Below, piece by piece: positions 15,612 through 25,036 of a stretch of DNA of 58,340 bases (position 1 is its first letter; every line of letters starts with the position of its first letter). The stretch is from positions 1-58,340 of the forward strand of contig NZ_AZFO01000009.1 in assembly GCF_001436305.1 (NCBI RefSeq), read 5' to 3'. Source of the stretch: Lactobacillus ultunensis DSM 16047. Its GTDB lineage: Bacteria; Bacillota; Bacilli; Lactobacillales; Lactobacillaceae. Position numbers and translations under genes: made by a program. The notes under the pieces were generated by a model. It did not search any database. It was not told the origin of the DNA and was given only the letters and a program-made list of their open reading frames with translations.

Positions 15612-17825
15612 TTAAATCTTCTTAACATCGTAAATGTAAGATTGGAAATCTCCTGCTAGTTGCGCCATAGCCTGATTCCAACCATTCAATTGATAAGGCA
15701 ATCTCAAGCCAACTTCTGCTAAGAACTTACCTTTTAAAACATGATCTCTAATTTGATAATCTGCTTTGAAGTCGACATTCTTCAATTTCAAGTAATGGTC
15801 TAAAGTTTCGTTTGGCTTAGCTAATTTACGATAAAAACCAACTACCTGTTCATCATCATTGCTTACGCTCCAAGCATAAGTGTTGTGCTCATCCCCTATT
15901 GGCAGTAATTGATCAAATTGTCCGTTGACTAGCAAATCACGTTTTTCTTTATACCATGTAATATGATTCTTAATCGCAGTAAGCTCATCATCGGAGAGCT
16001 TATTAAGGTCTAGTTCATATCCTAAAGGGCCAAATGAATTAAAGTTTTGCCTAAAGGTCAAACTAGTTTTTCTTCCTGTCTGATGATTGGGGACTGCTGA
16101 AACATGGTTGCTGAAAGTGGATAAAGGATAAGCTAGCAAAGTACCAGACATAATATCTAATCTTTCGCCTGCATCACTATCATCACTCGGCCAGATCTGG
16201 GGACTATAATACATGATTCCAAGATCATAACGACCGCCGCCACTGGCACAGCCTTCAATTAATAAATCTGGAAAAGCATTTAACAATTTATGATACAAAT
16301 CATAAACGCCCAAAATATAGCGATAATAGAATTCACCTTGTGGACGCTTCTTTTGAGCGAGGTAAGCAGAATAGGCTTCCGTAATATGACGATTCATGTC
16401 CCACTTGACGAAGTCAACTTTTGCCTTTTCAATTACCGTTTTCATCTGGTTAAAAATATTATTGACTACTTCTGGGTTAGCAAAATCAAGCACATATTGA
16501 TTTCTACCAATTGAAGCTCGTTGATATGGATGACGTACCACCCATTCGGGATGTTTTTGATAAATTGGGGCATCAGCTGAAACCATTTCTGGTTCAAACC
16601 ATAAACCAAATTGCATCCCCAGCTCATGAATCTGCTTACTAAAATGTTCCAATCCTAATGGAAACTTTTTCCGATTAATAGTCCAATTCCCTAAAGAACT
16701 ATGATCGTTATCTCGCTTGCCAAACCAGCCATCATCTAAGACAAAGCATTCAATGCCAACTTCTTTTGCCTTCCTAGCAAGGCGCATCAACTTTTCTTCA
16801 TCAAAGTCAAAATATGTTGCTTCCCAGTTGTTAATTACAATCGGGCGTTTTTCATGCAGCCATTTTTGCGCAATTACATGCTTTTTTGCAAAAGTATGCG
16901 TTTCCTGCATCAAGCCATTATAACCAGCTGGAGTATAGAAAAGTACCGCTTCTGGTACAGCAAAATTTTCGCCACTATCAAGCTGCCACGTAAAATACTG
17001 CGGATTAACACCAGTCATTAAACGACTAGTATGCCATTCATCTACCTGAACTTGACTGACAAAGTTACCAGAATAAATCAAATTGCTGGCAAAAATTTCA
17101 CCGTGATCATTAGACACATTCTTATCAACTAAGGCTACAAAAGGATTAGCTTGATGACTTGTTGCACCGCGCAAAGATTCGACTTTCGTAATGCCTTGTT
17201 CAAGTGGTCGTCTTCTAATATGTCGTTCCTTAATCCAAGCACCAGATAATTGTAGAAAATCATAATTCGATTCAGGTAAATCAAGGACGCCACTCTGCAT
17301 ATTTTCAATGAAATACTGCTGATCACTATAATTGTGAATCTCAGCTTTTCTAACTACTGCAGCAACATCAGAAAATATACTATAAGTCAATTTAAGGTCG
17401 AGCCCATGATCTTCATCCTTTAAATAAATGATCAAATTCTCAGCATCATCACCGTATGAAGCAGGGTAAGATTCATTTCTCTTCTTACCACGACTAATCT
17501 CATAATGATCATATTTAAAATCTGGATAAACCTGTTCCTGCCCAAGTTTAATATCCAATGCCCCCTCACGAAAATCTGAAGTACCAAAGACTGGATATTC
17601 TTGCATCCTATCACCTAGAGAAAAATCCTTCATTTTCGGATCATACTCAGTGATTTCAGCACCACGATTAGAATGATCAGCTAAATATTCTAGCTCACCC
17701 TGACTTAGTTGCCCCAAGTTTTTACCATAATAAAGATGGCCTAATTGATGATTGGGCATTACATAGAACAGATAACTTATTTTTTCATTGTAGAGATGGA
17801 AAAAGTTATTATTACAATCGATCAT
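15612..17825 (-). CDS. Alpha-galactosidase, GH36
   Basis: This cytoplasmic enzyme removes alpha-1,6-galactose from raffinose-type sugars or melibiose. The 737 residues match lactobacillar GH36 enzymes (about 730). The nucleophile Asp lies in KWDMNRH and the acid/base Asp in PSDDSDAGER. The GH36 hallmark CASGGGRYD, with its substrate-binding Cys and Gly run, is also present. An N-terminal beta-supersandwich precedes the barrel and a C-terminal beta domain follows. No signal peptide. It starts 6 bases after the GH32 gene with AAGGT upstream and is the last gene of a three-gene operon with a PTS transporter. Symbols such as melA, aga or rafA are possible. Confidence 0.93.
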   Translation of the reverse strand: MIDCNNNFFHLYNEKISYLFYVMPNHQLGHLYYGKNLGQLSQGELEYLADHSNRGAEITEYDPKMKDFSLGDRMQEYPVFGTSDFREGALDIKLGQEQVYPDFKYDHYEISRGKKRNESYPASYGDDAENLIIYLKDEDHGLDLKLTYSIFSDVAAVVRKAEIHNYSDQQYFIENMQSGVLDLPESNYDFLQLSGAWIKERHIRRRPLEQGITKVESLRGATSHQANPFVALVDKNVSNDHGEIFASNLIYSGNFVSQVQVDEWHTSRLMTGVNPQYFTWQLDSGENFAVPEAVLFYTPAGYNGLMQETHTFAKKHVIAQKWLHEKRPIVINNWEATYFDFDEEKLMRLARKAKEVGIECFVLDDGWFGKRDNDHSSLGNWTINRKKFPLGLEHFSKQIHELGMQFGLWFEPEMVSADAPIYQKHPEWVVRHPYQRASIGRNQYVLDFANPEVVNNIFNQMKTVIEKAKVDFVKWDMNRHITEAYSAYLAQKKRPQGEFYYRYILGVYDLYHKLLNAFPDLLIEGCASGGGRYDLGIMYYSPQIWPSDDSDAGERLDIMSGTLLAYPLSTFSNHVSAVPNHQTGRKTSLTFRQNFNSFGPLGYELDLNKLSDDELTAIKNHITWYKEKRDLLVNGQFDQLLPIGDEHNTYAWSVSNDDEQVVGFYRKLAKPNETLDHYLKLKNVDFKADYQIRDHVLKGKFLAEVGLRLPYQLNGWNQAMAQLAGDFQSYIYDVKKI

Positions 17826-17831
17826 CTTCTG

Positions 17832-19358
17832 CTACCTTCTATTTCTTAACTGATGAATTTCAGCTCTCAACTTGGCAGAGCCATTATGGCTGCTAGCAAA
17901 AATTCTATGGTTATCTTTAGCTGTAAATACTCTCATTGAAAATACATCTTGACCATCATTCAAAAAGATTTCAGCTGAAGAAGTGTCTTGGAGGATTCTA
18001 ACTATAATTTTTTGATCTAAATTTAAATGACAACTTCTTTCAACTCCGTAAGTTTCCGCAATTGCAATTCCACAATTGCTACGGTTAACGATGAATTCTT
18101 GTTTTTTATGATTAAAAATCAGACGCAAATGTTGAGTATTATCTTCATTAGCAAACAAATCTAACACAGTATCATAAGCCTGAGAACAATCGAGTTCCAA
18201 CTTGATGTCACGACGATTATTCTCCTCTGCCTTAATCTCAACCAACTTTTCATCAAGAGTAAGTTCACTGTCATACTCCTCTTGATACAAATCTTTGATT
18301 TCATCTACGGGTTTTTGCACAATTAAACCATTTTTGACATGTAATTCGCGTGGGAAAATCATACAACCAGTATAGTGATACTTTTCAGTTGGATACTTAA
18401 TTTCTGGCAAACCCATCCAAGCCATTAAGATTTTACGGCCTTTTGTATCCCGCATTGTTTGCATAGCATAAAAATCGAAACCTTTATCAAGTTCATGAAA
18501 ATGACCACAATTGAATTCACCAGATTTTAGATTCATTTTTTGACCAATTAGGTAGCCATTTTGATAAATGTTTTTAAATTTATTGCCTTGACTTTCAAGT
18601 CCCTGTGGGCAAAACTCTAATACACCATGATTATCAAGTTCATAATAGTCAGGACATTCCCACATGTAACCAAAATCTTCATGCTTTGCTTTGACTTCAC
18701 CAACGATTTGCCAATCATGCAAGTCTGAACTCTTAACCAGCAATGCACTACCTGTTAGATTTTCACGTTGAATACCAAGAACTGCATAATATTCATCATT
18801 CTTTTTAAAAATCTTCGGATCACGAAAGTGACCGGTATATCCTTCAAGCGGACCAGTCAATAAAGGCTGCATCCACTTCTCTACATGGTTATCCTTATCC
18901 ATCATGGCTCCCACTTGATATGGAACCCGATGCCAATCATCTTCACTTTCTGTATTTGTCCAGGTGTTACCGGTGTACATTAAGAAAAGTTGATCACCTA
19001 CAGGCAAGGCGCTGCCTGAATATGTGCCATGTTTGTCTAAAACAGTGTCACTTTCAATGCCAGCGCCTAAATCTTGCCAATCTACTAAGTTTTTAGAAAC
19101 CAAATGCTTCCAGCCATGTTGCGTATAATGTGGCGTTTGACTAAAAGCCAGTGGCGACCATTGGTAGAACAAATGATATTGATGATTGAAGTAAGAGAAA
19201 CCATTAGGATCACCCAAAGAGCCACTTTCACTTTCTACGTGATAGCCTTGTCGATATGGACTTTCTTTAGTCAAATTTATTTCACGTTCAACGTTTTTTT
19301 CAGGCACATCAGCGAGATGTTTAACCATATTAATAAAATTTGCTCTACGATTCGTCAT
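17832..19358 (-). CDS. scrB: Sucrose-6-phosphate hydrolase or beta-fructofuranosidase, GH32
   Basis: This glycoside hydrolase of 508 residues splits fructose from sucrose or its 6-phosphate. The five-bladed propeller holds the nucleophile D50 in SLGDPNGFSYF (the usual form is MNDPNG), the transition-state RDP block in HFRDPKIF, and the acid/base Glu in WECPDYY. A C-terminal beta-sandwich follows. No signal peptide, so it works on an imported sugar. It sits between the PTS EIIBC gene, 14 bases upstream, and the alpha-galactosidase gene. The PTS partner suggests sucrose-6-phosphate; the alpha-galactosidase suggests that the operon also handles raffinose. Substrate order is inferred. Confidence 0.9.
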   Translation of the reverse strand: MTNRRANFINMVKHLADVPEKNVEREINLTKESPYRQGYHVESESGSLGDPNGFSYFNHQYHLFYQWSPLAFSQTPHYTQHGWKHLVSKNLVDWQDLGAGIESDTVLDKHGTYSGSALPVGDQLFLMYTGNTWTNTESEDDWHRVPYQVGAMMDKDNHVEKWMQPLLTGPLEGYTGHFRDPKIFKKNDEYYAVLGIQRENLTGSALLVKSSDLHDWQIVGEVKAKHEDFGYMWECPDYYELDNHGVLEFCPQGLESQGNKFKNIYQNGYLIGQKMNLKSGEFNCGHFHELDKGFDFYAMQTMRDTKGRKILMAWMGLPEIKYPTEKYHYTGCMIFPRELHVKNGLIVQKPVDEIKDLYQEEYDSELTLDEKLVEIKAEENNRRDIKLELDCSQAYDTVLDLFANEDNTQHLRLIFNHKKQEFIVNRSNCGIAIAETYGVERSCHLNLDQKIIVRILQDTSSAEIFLNDGQDVFSMRVFTAKDNHRIFASSHNGSAKLRAEIHQLRNRR

Positions 19359-19372
19359 TTTCTTGTGTCCTT

Positions 19373-20833
19373 TTACTTGTTCTTATCAGGATTAATGAAT
19401 TTAGCCATTACTAATGAGAAGATGCAACCAAATACCAATCCAATTAAGTTAGCGATGAAGTAGTTTACATAACCATTATTCTGTGGAGCTGCAATAGCAA
19501 TACCTGTTACACCGGTAGTACCAAAAGCAACAGCAGTTAATTTAGTGAGGTAAACATAAGCACCTGCGATGGCACCACCGATACAGCCACCAATTAATGG
19601 GTACTTCTTAACTAAGTTGATACCAAAGATAGCAGGTTCTGAAATACCGAATAGAATTGAGAAGAATGCGGAAATTGAAATTTCCTTAGCCTTCTTGTTT
19701 TTACGGTTCAAGATGAAGTAAGCGATAACGCCACCACCTTGGCCCATCAAAGCAACTGACATTAATGGGTTCAAGAAGTCATGACCGGTTGTAGCAATCA
19801 ATTGTGTTTCGACAGCACCAAACATGTTGTGCAAACCAGTAATAACGATTAATTGTTGTACGCCTGAGAATGCTGCATAACCAAATACGCCAAGAGTGTT
19901 AGCAACCCAAAGAAGTCCAGTAGTAATCCAGTTTGAAAGAGTTACACCAATTGGTCCAACGATTAAGAATAAAGCGAGTGATGAGATCAAAATGGTTAAC
20001 ATAGGAGCCAAAACGAATTGGATAACGCCTGGCAAATGCTTTTGGAAGTAGTTATCAAGCTTAGCAACTAACCAACCCATGATCAAAGCAACAATAATTT
20101 GACCACCAAAGCTAGTCATTGAAACTTGCCAGCCAAAGACGTTGGCAATCATTGGTTTAGCAGCCTTGGTTGCTACATCAGACATTGAAGGCAATGATTG
20201 TGACATCATAACCGTACCAATAGCCAAACCTAAAACTGGACGACCACCATAACGTTTAGTAGCAGAATATGCAATGATTAATGGAAGCATTGCGAAGATT
20301 CCACCGGCGCCAATACCAATAATTTGACTGATACCAGATATTCCTGGGAACATCTTGGTCAGAGCTTCAGGTCCGAAAATTCTTTGAGTTAACAAGTTAT
20401 TCAGACCGATTAAAATACCTCCGGCCAAGATAGCTGGCAGAACCTCAGTAAACACGCCAGTTAAGTCATCCAAGAATTCTTGGAACCAATTCCGCTTCTT
20501 ACCTGTTTGATTATCCTTTTCTGGCGTATCACCAGTATCATCTTGATTTGATTGAGCTGGAATACCAGTATATTTTACAAAGTAAGCAGTCGCACGATCA
20601 ACCAATCCTGGTCCGATAATCAATTGCAACTGATTGCTTGTGGTGTTTAGGTTAACACCTTTAACTAATGGCAAGTCAGCTAAACCATCTGTGTTAACTT
20701 TGGACACATCTTTTAAATTGATGCGTAAACGAGTTGCACAGTGAAAAGCTTCGACCGCATTATCTTTACCGCCAATTGCAGGAACAACTGCGTCAGCGAT
20801 CTGCTTAAAGTCTTTCTCTTCATTTTTACTCAT
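19373..20833 (-). CDS. PTS sugar transporter EIIBC, sucrose/glucose family
   Basis: This 486-residue PTS permease has an N-terminal EIIB domain with the phosphorylated cysteine C32 in FHCATRLR. A linker (about 95-115) and an EIIC domain of about ten membrane segments follow (about 120-480). No EIIA domain is fused and none lies in the operon, so phosphate must come from another EIIA, for example that of TreP in this window. Its neighbours GH32 and GH36 suggest sucrose or raffinose as substrate, and an AraC regulator is divergent. ATG with AGGGGAAATTAC upstream. Family assignment is firm; the sugar is inferred. Confidence 0.9.
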   Translation of the reverse strand: MSKNEEKDFKQIADAVVPAIGGKDNAVEAFHCATRLRINLKDVSKVNTDGLADLPLVKGVNLNTTSNQLQLIIGPGLVDRATAYFVKYTGIPAQSNQDDTGDTPEKDNQTGKKRNWFQEFLDDLTGVFTEVLPAILAGGILIGLNNLLTQRIFGPEALTKMFPGISGISQIIGIGAGGIFAMLPLIIAYSATKRYGGRPVLGLAIGTVMMSQSLPSMSDVATKAAKPMIANVFGWQVSMTSFGGQIIVALIMGWLVAKLDNYFQKHLPGVIQFVLAPMLTILISSLALFLIVGPIGVTLSNWITTGLLWVANTLGVFGYAAFSGVQQLIVITGLHNMFGAVETQLIATTGHDFLNPLMSVALMGQGGGVIAYFILNRKNKKAKEISISAFFSILFGISEPAIFGINLVKKYPLIGGCIGGAIAGAYVYLTKLTAVAFGTTGVTGIAIAAPQNNGYVNYFIANLIGLVFGCIFSLVMAKFINPDKNK

Positions 20834-20903
20834 TGTAATTTCCCCTATCTATCAACCTTTTGAGTAAATCTTTTGGTTAAGTTTTATTTCTTTAACTGTC
20901 TAT

Positions 20904-20932
20904 ATCATATATTTGTGCAACCGGTTTCACAA
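20904..20932 (-). promoter_or_regulatory. EIIBC operon promoter overlapped by a cre-like palindrome
   Basis: On the minus strand TTGTGA, 17 bases, then TATGAT form a promoter (-35 at 20927-20932, -10 at 20904-20909). The -35 and spacer coincide with a 20-base near-perfect palindrome at 20913-20932 (TTGTGAAACCGGTTGCACAA). This palindrome contains TGAAACCGGTTGCA, which fits the CcpA cre consensus TGNAANCGNWNNCA. Repression by CcpA or a LacI-type protein is predicted. Confidence 0.75.
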
Positions 20933-20980
20933 TATTACTTTGTTGATAGAATATGTTAAAATGTTGCATAGGTGATCAAG

Positions 20981-21811
20981 ATGAAATATTATCGTTGGGG
21001 ATTTAACAATCAATCTTATAATGCACAGTTCTATATTTCTTCAGGTGGTTTTGAAAAGCCCCATCCTAAACATAGTTACGGTCCAATGGGTAGATCTGGT
21101 TATATGATTCATTGCGTGACCAGTGGTCACGGAATTTTTAAAAGCGATGGGAAAGTCTATCATTTAAAGAAAGGCGACATCTTTTATATTCAGCCTCATA
21201 AAACCACTTATATGGAGGCAGATGAGAATGATCCTTGGACTTTTTACTGGGTCAGATTTATAGGCAATCTAGTACCCAAATACATGAAAAGAATCAATCT
21301 ATCATACAAGAATCCCATTATGTCCCAGCAAGACCTGCCTACTGTTTTTCAAGATGTAATTGACATCGTTGAATATTCACAAAATTCAGGTCCACAAGAT
21401 TTTTATTATCAGTCTAAGATGTTTGCCATCTTGAATGCTTTAGAACTTCATTTTCCTAAAGAGAATCCTCACAAGAATGTAACGACAACTAGTGATATCT
21501 ATGATCGTGCTTTACGTTATATTGCTAATAACTATGAAGAGCAAATCAGTGTCCATGATTTAGTACGGTACTTGAATATCGATCGTTCTTATCTATTTCG
21601 GATTTTTAAGAAACATAGTCAAACTAACCCACAAGAGTTTATTACTAATTATAGGTTAAATAAGGCTAGTGAAATGCTTAAATCAAAAGAAAATACAGTG
21701 GAATATGTGGCATTATCTTGTGGCTTCTTGAGTTATCAAAGCTTCTTTAGATTTTTTAAGAAAAAATATGGCATCTCCCCTAGTGACTATAAGAAGAAAT
21801 ATTTGAATTAA
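20981..21811 (+). CDS. AraC-family transcriptional regulator, MsmR/RafR-like
   Basis: The 276-residue regulator has an N-terminal cupin-like sugar-sensing domain (about 10-150; YHLKKGDIFYIQP is typical). The C-terminal AraC double helix-turn-helix lies at about 175-276 (VHDLVRYLNIDRSYLFRIFKK and VALSCGFLSYQSFFRFFKK). It is divergent from the EIIBC-GH32-GH36 operon and probably activates it in response to raffinose, melibiose or a related sugar; this follows from MsmR/RafR homologues, not from a visible site. The ATG at 20981 is preferred because AGGTG lies 6 bases upstream; a GTG 9 bases earlier overlaps that site. Confidence 0.88.
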   Translation: MKYYRWGFNNQSYNAQFYISSGGFEKPHPKHSYGPMGRSGYMIHCVTSGHGIFKSDGKVYHLKKGDIFYIQPHKTTYMEADENDPWTFYWVRFIGNLVPKYMKRINLSYKNPIMSQQDLPTVFQDVIDIVEYSQNSGPQDFYYQSKMFAILNALELHFPKENPHKNVTTTSDIYDRALRYIANNYEEQISVHDLVRYLNIDRSYLFRIFKKHSQTNPQEFITNYRLNKASEMLKSKENTVEYVALSCGFLSYQSFFRFFKKKYGISPSDYKKKYLN

Positions 21812-21817
21812 CGCAAA

Positions 21818-21858
21818 AAATGATCTGAAATGTATTAATTATACTTTTCAGATCATTT
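21818..21858. terminator. Convergent terminator
   Basis: AAATGATCTGAAA pairs with TTTCAGATCATTT, between the AraC regulator and the leftward phosphatase gene. Confidence 0.8.
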
Positions 21859-21914
21859 CCTTTTACTTTTAAATGACATTTTCGAGAATTTTTAATTGGA
21901 TTAAATATGAATTT

Positions 21915-22745
21915 TTATTCTAAATACATTTGTCGCATAATTTTTATATGCTCTTTATCAAAGCCTAACACGGTCTCAATATATTGGATTGGTGAACCAG
22001 CCAACTCAGTCATTTTATCAATACCTGCTTGAATAACTTCTCTTCTAGTAGCCATTGCGCTAGCTAAATACTCTAGAATAGTTCTATCATTAGTATATCT
22101 GCGATATTCATCCATCCTACGCTTATTTCTTTGATTATTATAATGTGCTGTCATTAAATAATCTTTAATAACTGTTTGACTATCAACGCCTAAAGCAAAA
22201 AGAATCAAGGCAGTACCATAACCTGTTCTATCTTTGCCTCCACGACAATGTTCTAAGACTACCGCATCTGGTCGAGCTATACATAAATCCAACATTTTTC
22301 GATAAATAGTTTGGGAGGAAGATTGGGTAACAAAATTTATCATTCCCTTTTTTAAACCATCATTGTCAAGGATTAATTTACCTTGTCTATTTAAGGAGAT
22401 TAAATGATCTATCTTTCTTCTATCATCATTTAAACTGCTACTAGCAATAACTGCCGTTTCATCATCAGGTGATAAAATATAATAATTTGCTCCGGGGATG
22501 AGTTTGTCAGGTCGTTTTTGACGTTCATTAGAATTTCTAAAGTCAATGATAGTGTTAAGATGATAATCATCGACCAAAACATTAATATCGCTTGAAGTCA
22601 GTTTGTAAAGATCATCAGAACGTAACAAACGCTTGCTCTTAATAATCTTTCCTGAAATGGTTGAATATCCGCCCAGATCACGTGTATTGAAGGTACCATT
22701 TAATTTAATGAGGTGATCTGACTTTATCTTGAGCTTTTCCATCAT
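21915..22745 (-). CDS. Tyrosine/lipid phosphatase, Y_phosphatase3 family
   Basis: This cytoplasmic cysteine-based phosphatase has 276 residues. The signature HCRGGKDRTG at 166-175 supplies nucleophile C167 and R173, and the upstream NTRDLGGY at 20-27 is typical of the LipA/Y_phosphatase3 group. Relatives act on phosphotyrosine, phosphoinositides or small phosphates. Its ATG overlaps the stop of the EIIC gene (ATGA), so the two are translationally coupled. This suggests that it might act on the sugar phosphate brought in, or on a linked regulator; this is inference. Family call firm, substrate unknown. Confidence 0.88.
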   Translation of the reverse strand: MMEKLKIKSDHLIKLNGTFNTRDLGGYSTISGKIIKSKRLLRSDDLYKLTSSDINVLVDDYHLNTIIDFRNSNERQKRPDKLIPGANYYILSPDDETAVIASSSLNDDRRKIDHLISLNRQGKLILDNDGLKKGMINFVTQSSSQTIYRKMLDLCIARPDAVVLEHCRGGKDRTGYGTALILFALGVDSQTVIKDYLMTAHYNNQRNKRRMDEYRRYTNDRTILEYLASAMATRREVIQAGIDKMTELAGSPIQYIETVLGFDKEHIKIMRQMYLE

Positions 22746-24019
22746 TTACTTTCCACCTCCGCAATACCATCTAATTCACGTTTCTGCATTTGTTTATCTA
22801 AGAATTTTACAAATGGATAATACATAGCTAAATCAACTATAAATTGAAGTACTTGTAAAACTGCTGTCCGCCAGTCGCCAGCTAAGAATCCACTGACAAT
22901 TAAGAAATTCCAAGGAATTCTAATACCGGTCATTCTAGGAATCAAATTGAAATAAGTAGCAAAATATGCCATAGCTACATTAACAACTGGTGTTAACGTC
23001 ATCGGAATGAATAAAACTGGGTTTAAAATCATAGGAATACCAAATTTCATTGGTTCACTAATTCCAAATAAGGCTGGTACTACTGCAACTTTACCTACAG
23101 ACTTCATATGCCTACTATGACAAATTATTAATAGAAGTACTGCAAGAGCTAAGTGTCGTGAACCTTTAAATACATCAATAAAGGATAAAGTAATGATGTT
23201 TGGTAAAGCATGACCTGCAGAAAAGGCAGCTAGGTTTTGTAATTCTAGAGGTTGATATAAAGTATAAGTTATAGCAGAAGTTGCCATACTACCATGAATA
23301 CCAAAGAACCATAATACTTCTGATAAGAATAGTAAGAATAACAGTGCCCAAATAGATCTTCCTAAATGTTCAAGGGGCGTTTGAATCAAGGTATATAACA
23401 TATTATGAATATCATTCCATGGAGTTAGAGTAAATAAGAATCTTATTACTAAAACTCCGGCTCCAATAATAATAGCTGGAATTAAAGCTGTAAAAGAAGT
23501 AGATACAGCAGGAGGAACACTCGCTGGCATTTTTATTGTTAGTTTCTTATTCTTTTCTAACTTGCAATAAATGTAAGTAATTAAAAGTGATACTACCATA
23601 GCCACAAACATACCTTTAGCCCCTAAGTATGATAGATCTAAACCTGAAATTGCAGCTTTTTTAACTGTAAAATTACCTATAGGGGTTAACATAAAGAATG
23701 ACATAACTGCCATAATGACAGCATTTATTTTATTTCCGTTAAGTTTACCAGCATATTCGTAAGCTAGTGATATCAAAACATACATTGAAATAAGATTAGT
23801 AGATAATGCAACACCAGCATTTAAAATATTACCTATGCCACTTTGCTTTAAAAACGTTTGATAGCCATTAAAAGCTAAATTTTGAAAAATAGCACAAATG
23901 GAACCTACCATAGTAACAGGTAATAATCGAATTATACCATTTGATATTGAAGAAAGTACTTTATTAGAAGCAAATTTTCCCATTATTGATTGCAACTTTG
24001 TCGTAAACTTCTTATTCAT
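22742..24019 (-). CDS. PTS EIIC, lactose/cellobiose family
   Basis: This 425-residue membrane permease has about ten transmembrane segments and the GISEPMKFGIPMILNPV motif characteristic of the Lac/Cel EIIC family. No EIIA or EIIB gene is near, so it depends on components encoded elsewhere. It is co-transcribed with a tyrosine-type phosphatase (4-base overlap) and divergent from an RpiR-type regulator. AGGGAGGGATGACC precedes the ATG. Likely substrates are beta-glucosides or amino-sugar disaccharides, but the sequence does not decide. Confidence 0.88.
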   Translation of the reverse strand: MNKKFTTKLQSIMGKFASNKVLSSISNGIIRLLPVTMVGSICAIFQNLAFNGYQTFLKQSGIGNILNAGVALSTNLISMYVLISLAYEYAGKLNGNKINAVIMAVMSFFMLTPIGNFTVKKAAISGLDLSYLGAKGMFVAMVVSLLITYIYCKLEKNKKLTIKMPASVPPAVSTSFTALIPAIIIGAGVLVIRFLFTLTPWNDIHNMLYTLIQTPLEHLGRSIWALLFLLFLSEVLWFFGIHGSMATSAITYTLYQPLELQNLAAFSAGHALPNIITLSFIDVFKGSRHLALAVLLLIICHSRHMKSVGKVAVVPALFGISEPMKFGIPMILNPVLFIPMTLTPVVNVAMAYFATYFNLIPRMTGIRIPWNFLIVSGFLAGDWRTAVLQVLQFIVDLAMYYPFVKFLDKQMQKRELDGIAEVESK

Positions 24020-24193
24020 AGGTCATCCCTCCCATCAGACTAGGATTTTCAATTCATCTTTATAGTATCATCTTTTAAATTAAATAAATTAGAATCAACT
24101 AGTTTATACTCCATTCCATAATTTTGTATATATTTTCCTTTAAGGAAAATATTTTCCTTAAGTAGTAAAATAAATTTAAAGAAGGTGAATGTA

Positions 24194-24964
24194 ATGGCAA
24201 TCAATAGTTTTGATGAAAAAGTCGTTAAGACAAAAAATAAGTTAACAACAAATGAACTAACCGTCTTACAATACATACATAAAAATGCAGATACTATTAA
24301 TCGAAAAACTATTTCAGAATTAGCAAAAGAAACACACTTTTCAAGTTCTTTTATTTCCAAATTAGTTAAGAAGATTGGATACGATAGTTTTGCTGCAATG
24401 CGTCTAGACTTAAAAAATGATCTAGTTAAAAAGATAGAATCAAATGAATATGGCGTTTTAAAGAATCAAAATATTGATATAGCAAAAACTAATAGTCTTC
24501 TCCTGCAAATGAACTTTAAACCGATTAATAAACTTTTTGATACTGCAACCGCAATTTACGTTTACGGAACAGGCCATAGCCAGAATAATTATATGAGAGA
24601 ATTATCACGAAATTTAATGGCGTTAGTTAATGTACCCGTTATTTTTCTATCTGGGCAAAGTGAATTCCAATCAGTTATATATACTGCGAAATCGACTTCA
24701 TGCTTTATCATAGCTTCTACCACCGGTAAGACTCCGGTTTTGATAGATGCTGTAAAGATTTTAAACCTATCACAAGTACCAATTATTAGTTTTACTAGCT
24801 TTTCTGATAATGAGTTGTCAGATCTTGCTACATATAATTTGTTTTATTATCTTACACCAATAAAAAATCCCACAAATCATAGAAATATTCGATCCTACTT
24901 GCCATTAGGATATGTTGTAGATTTTGTAATAAGAGAATATATTAGTCACCTACAGAAAAAATAG
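24194..24964 (+). CDS. RpiR/MurR-family transcriptional regulator
   Basis: This 256-residue repressor-type protein has an N-terminal RpiR helix-turn-helix (about 15-75; TISELAKETHFSSSFISKLVKKIG). A C-terminal SIS sugar-phosphate-binding domain follows (about 105-240; IYVYGTGHSQNNYM and STTGKTPVLIDAVKIL). It is divergent from the EIIC/phosphatase operon and is likely to control it in response to a phosphosugar. The ATG at 24194 has AAGGTG 6 bases upstream. The 5' untranslated region is AT-rich with no clear operator. Confidence 0.88.
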   Translation: MAINSFDEKVVKTKNKLTTNELTVLQYIHKNADTINRKTISELAKETHFSSSFISKLVKKIGYDSFAAMRLDLKNDLVKKIESNEYGVLKNQNIDIAKTNSLLLQMNFKPINKLFDTATAIYVYGTGHSQNNYMRELSRNLMALVNVPVIFLSGQSEFQSVIYTAKSTSCFIIASTTGKTPVLIDAVKILNLSQVPIISFTSFSDNELSDLATYNLFYYLTPIKNPTNHRNIRSYLPLGYVVDFVIREYISHLQKK

Positions 24965-24991
24965 TTAAATAATGCTCTCTTAAATTAAAAT

Positions 24992-25028
24992 AAGGACCTA
25001 TTCCAATATTATTCTGGAACAGGTCCTT
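24992..25028. terminator. Convergent terminator
   Basis: AAGGACCTATTCCA pairs with TGGAACAGGTCCTT, with T and A runs on either side. It serves the RpiR gene and the leftward P-loop gene. Confidence 0.88.
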
Positions 25029-25036
25029 TTATTCTT

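Noticed and set aside
19104-19463. 119-codon plus-strand ORF
   Set aside because: It is antisense to the GH32 and EIIBC genes and has no start signal or family features.
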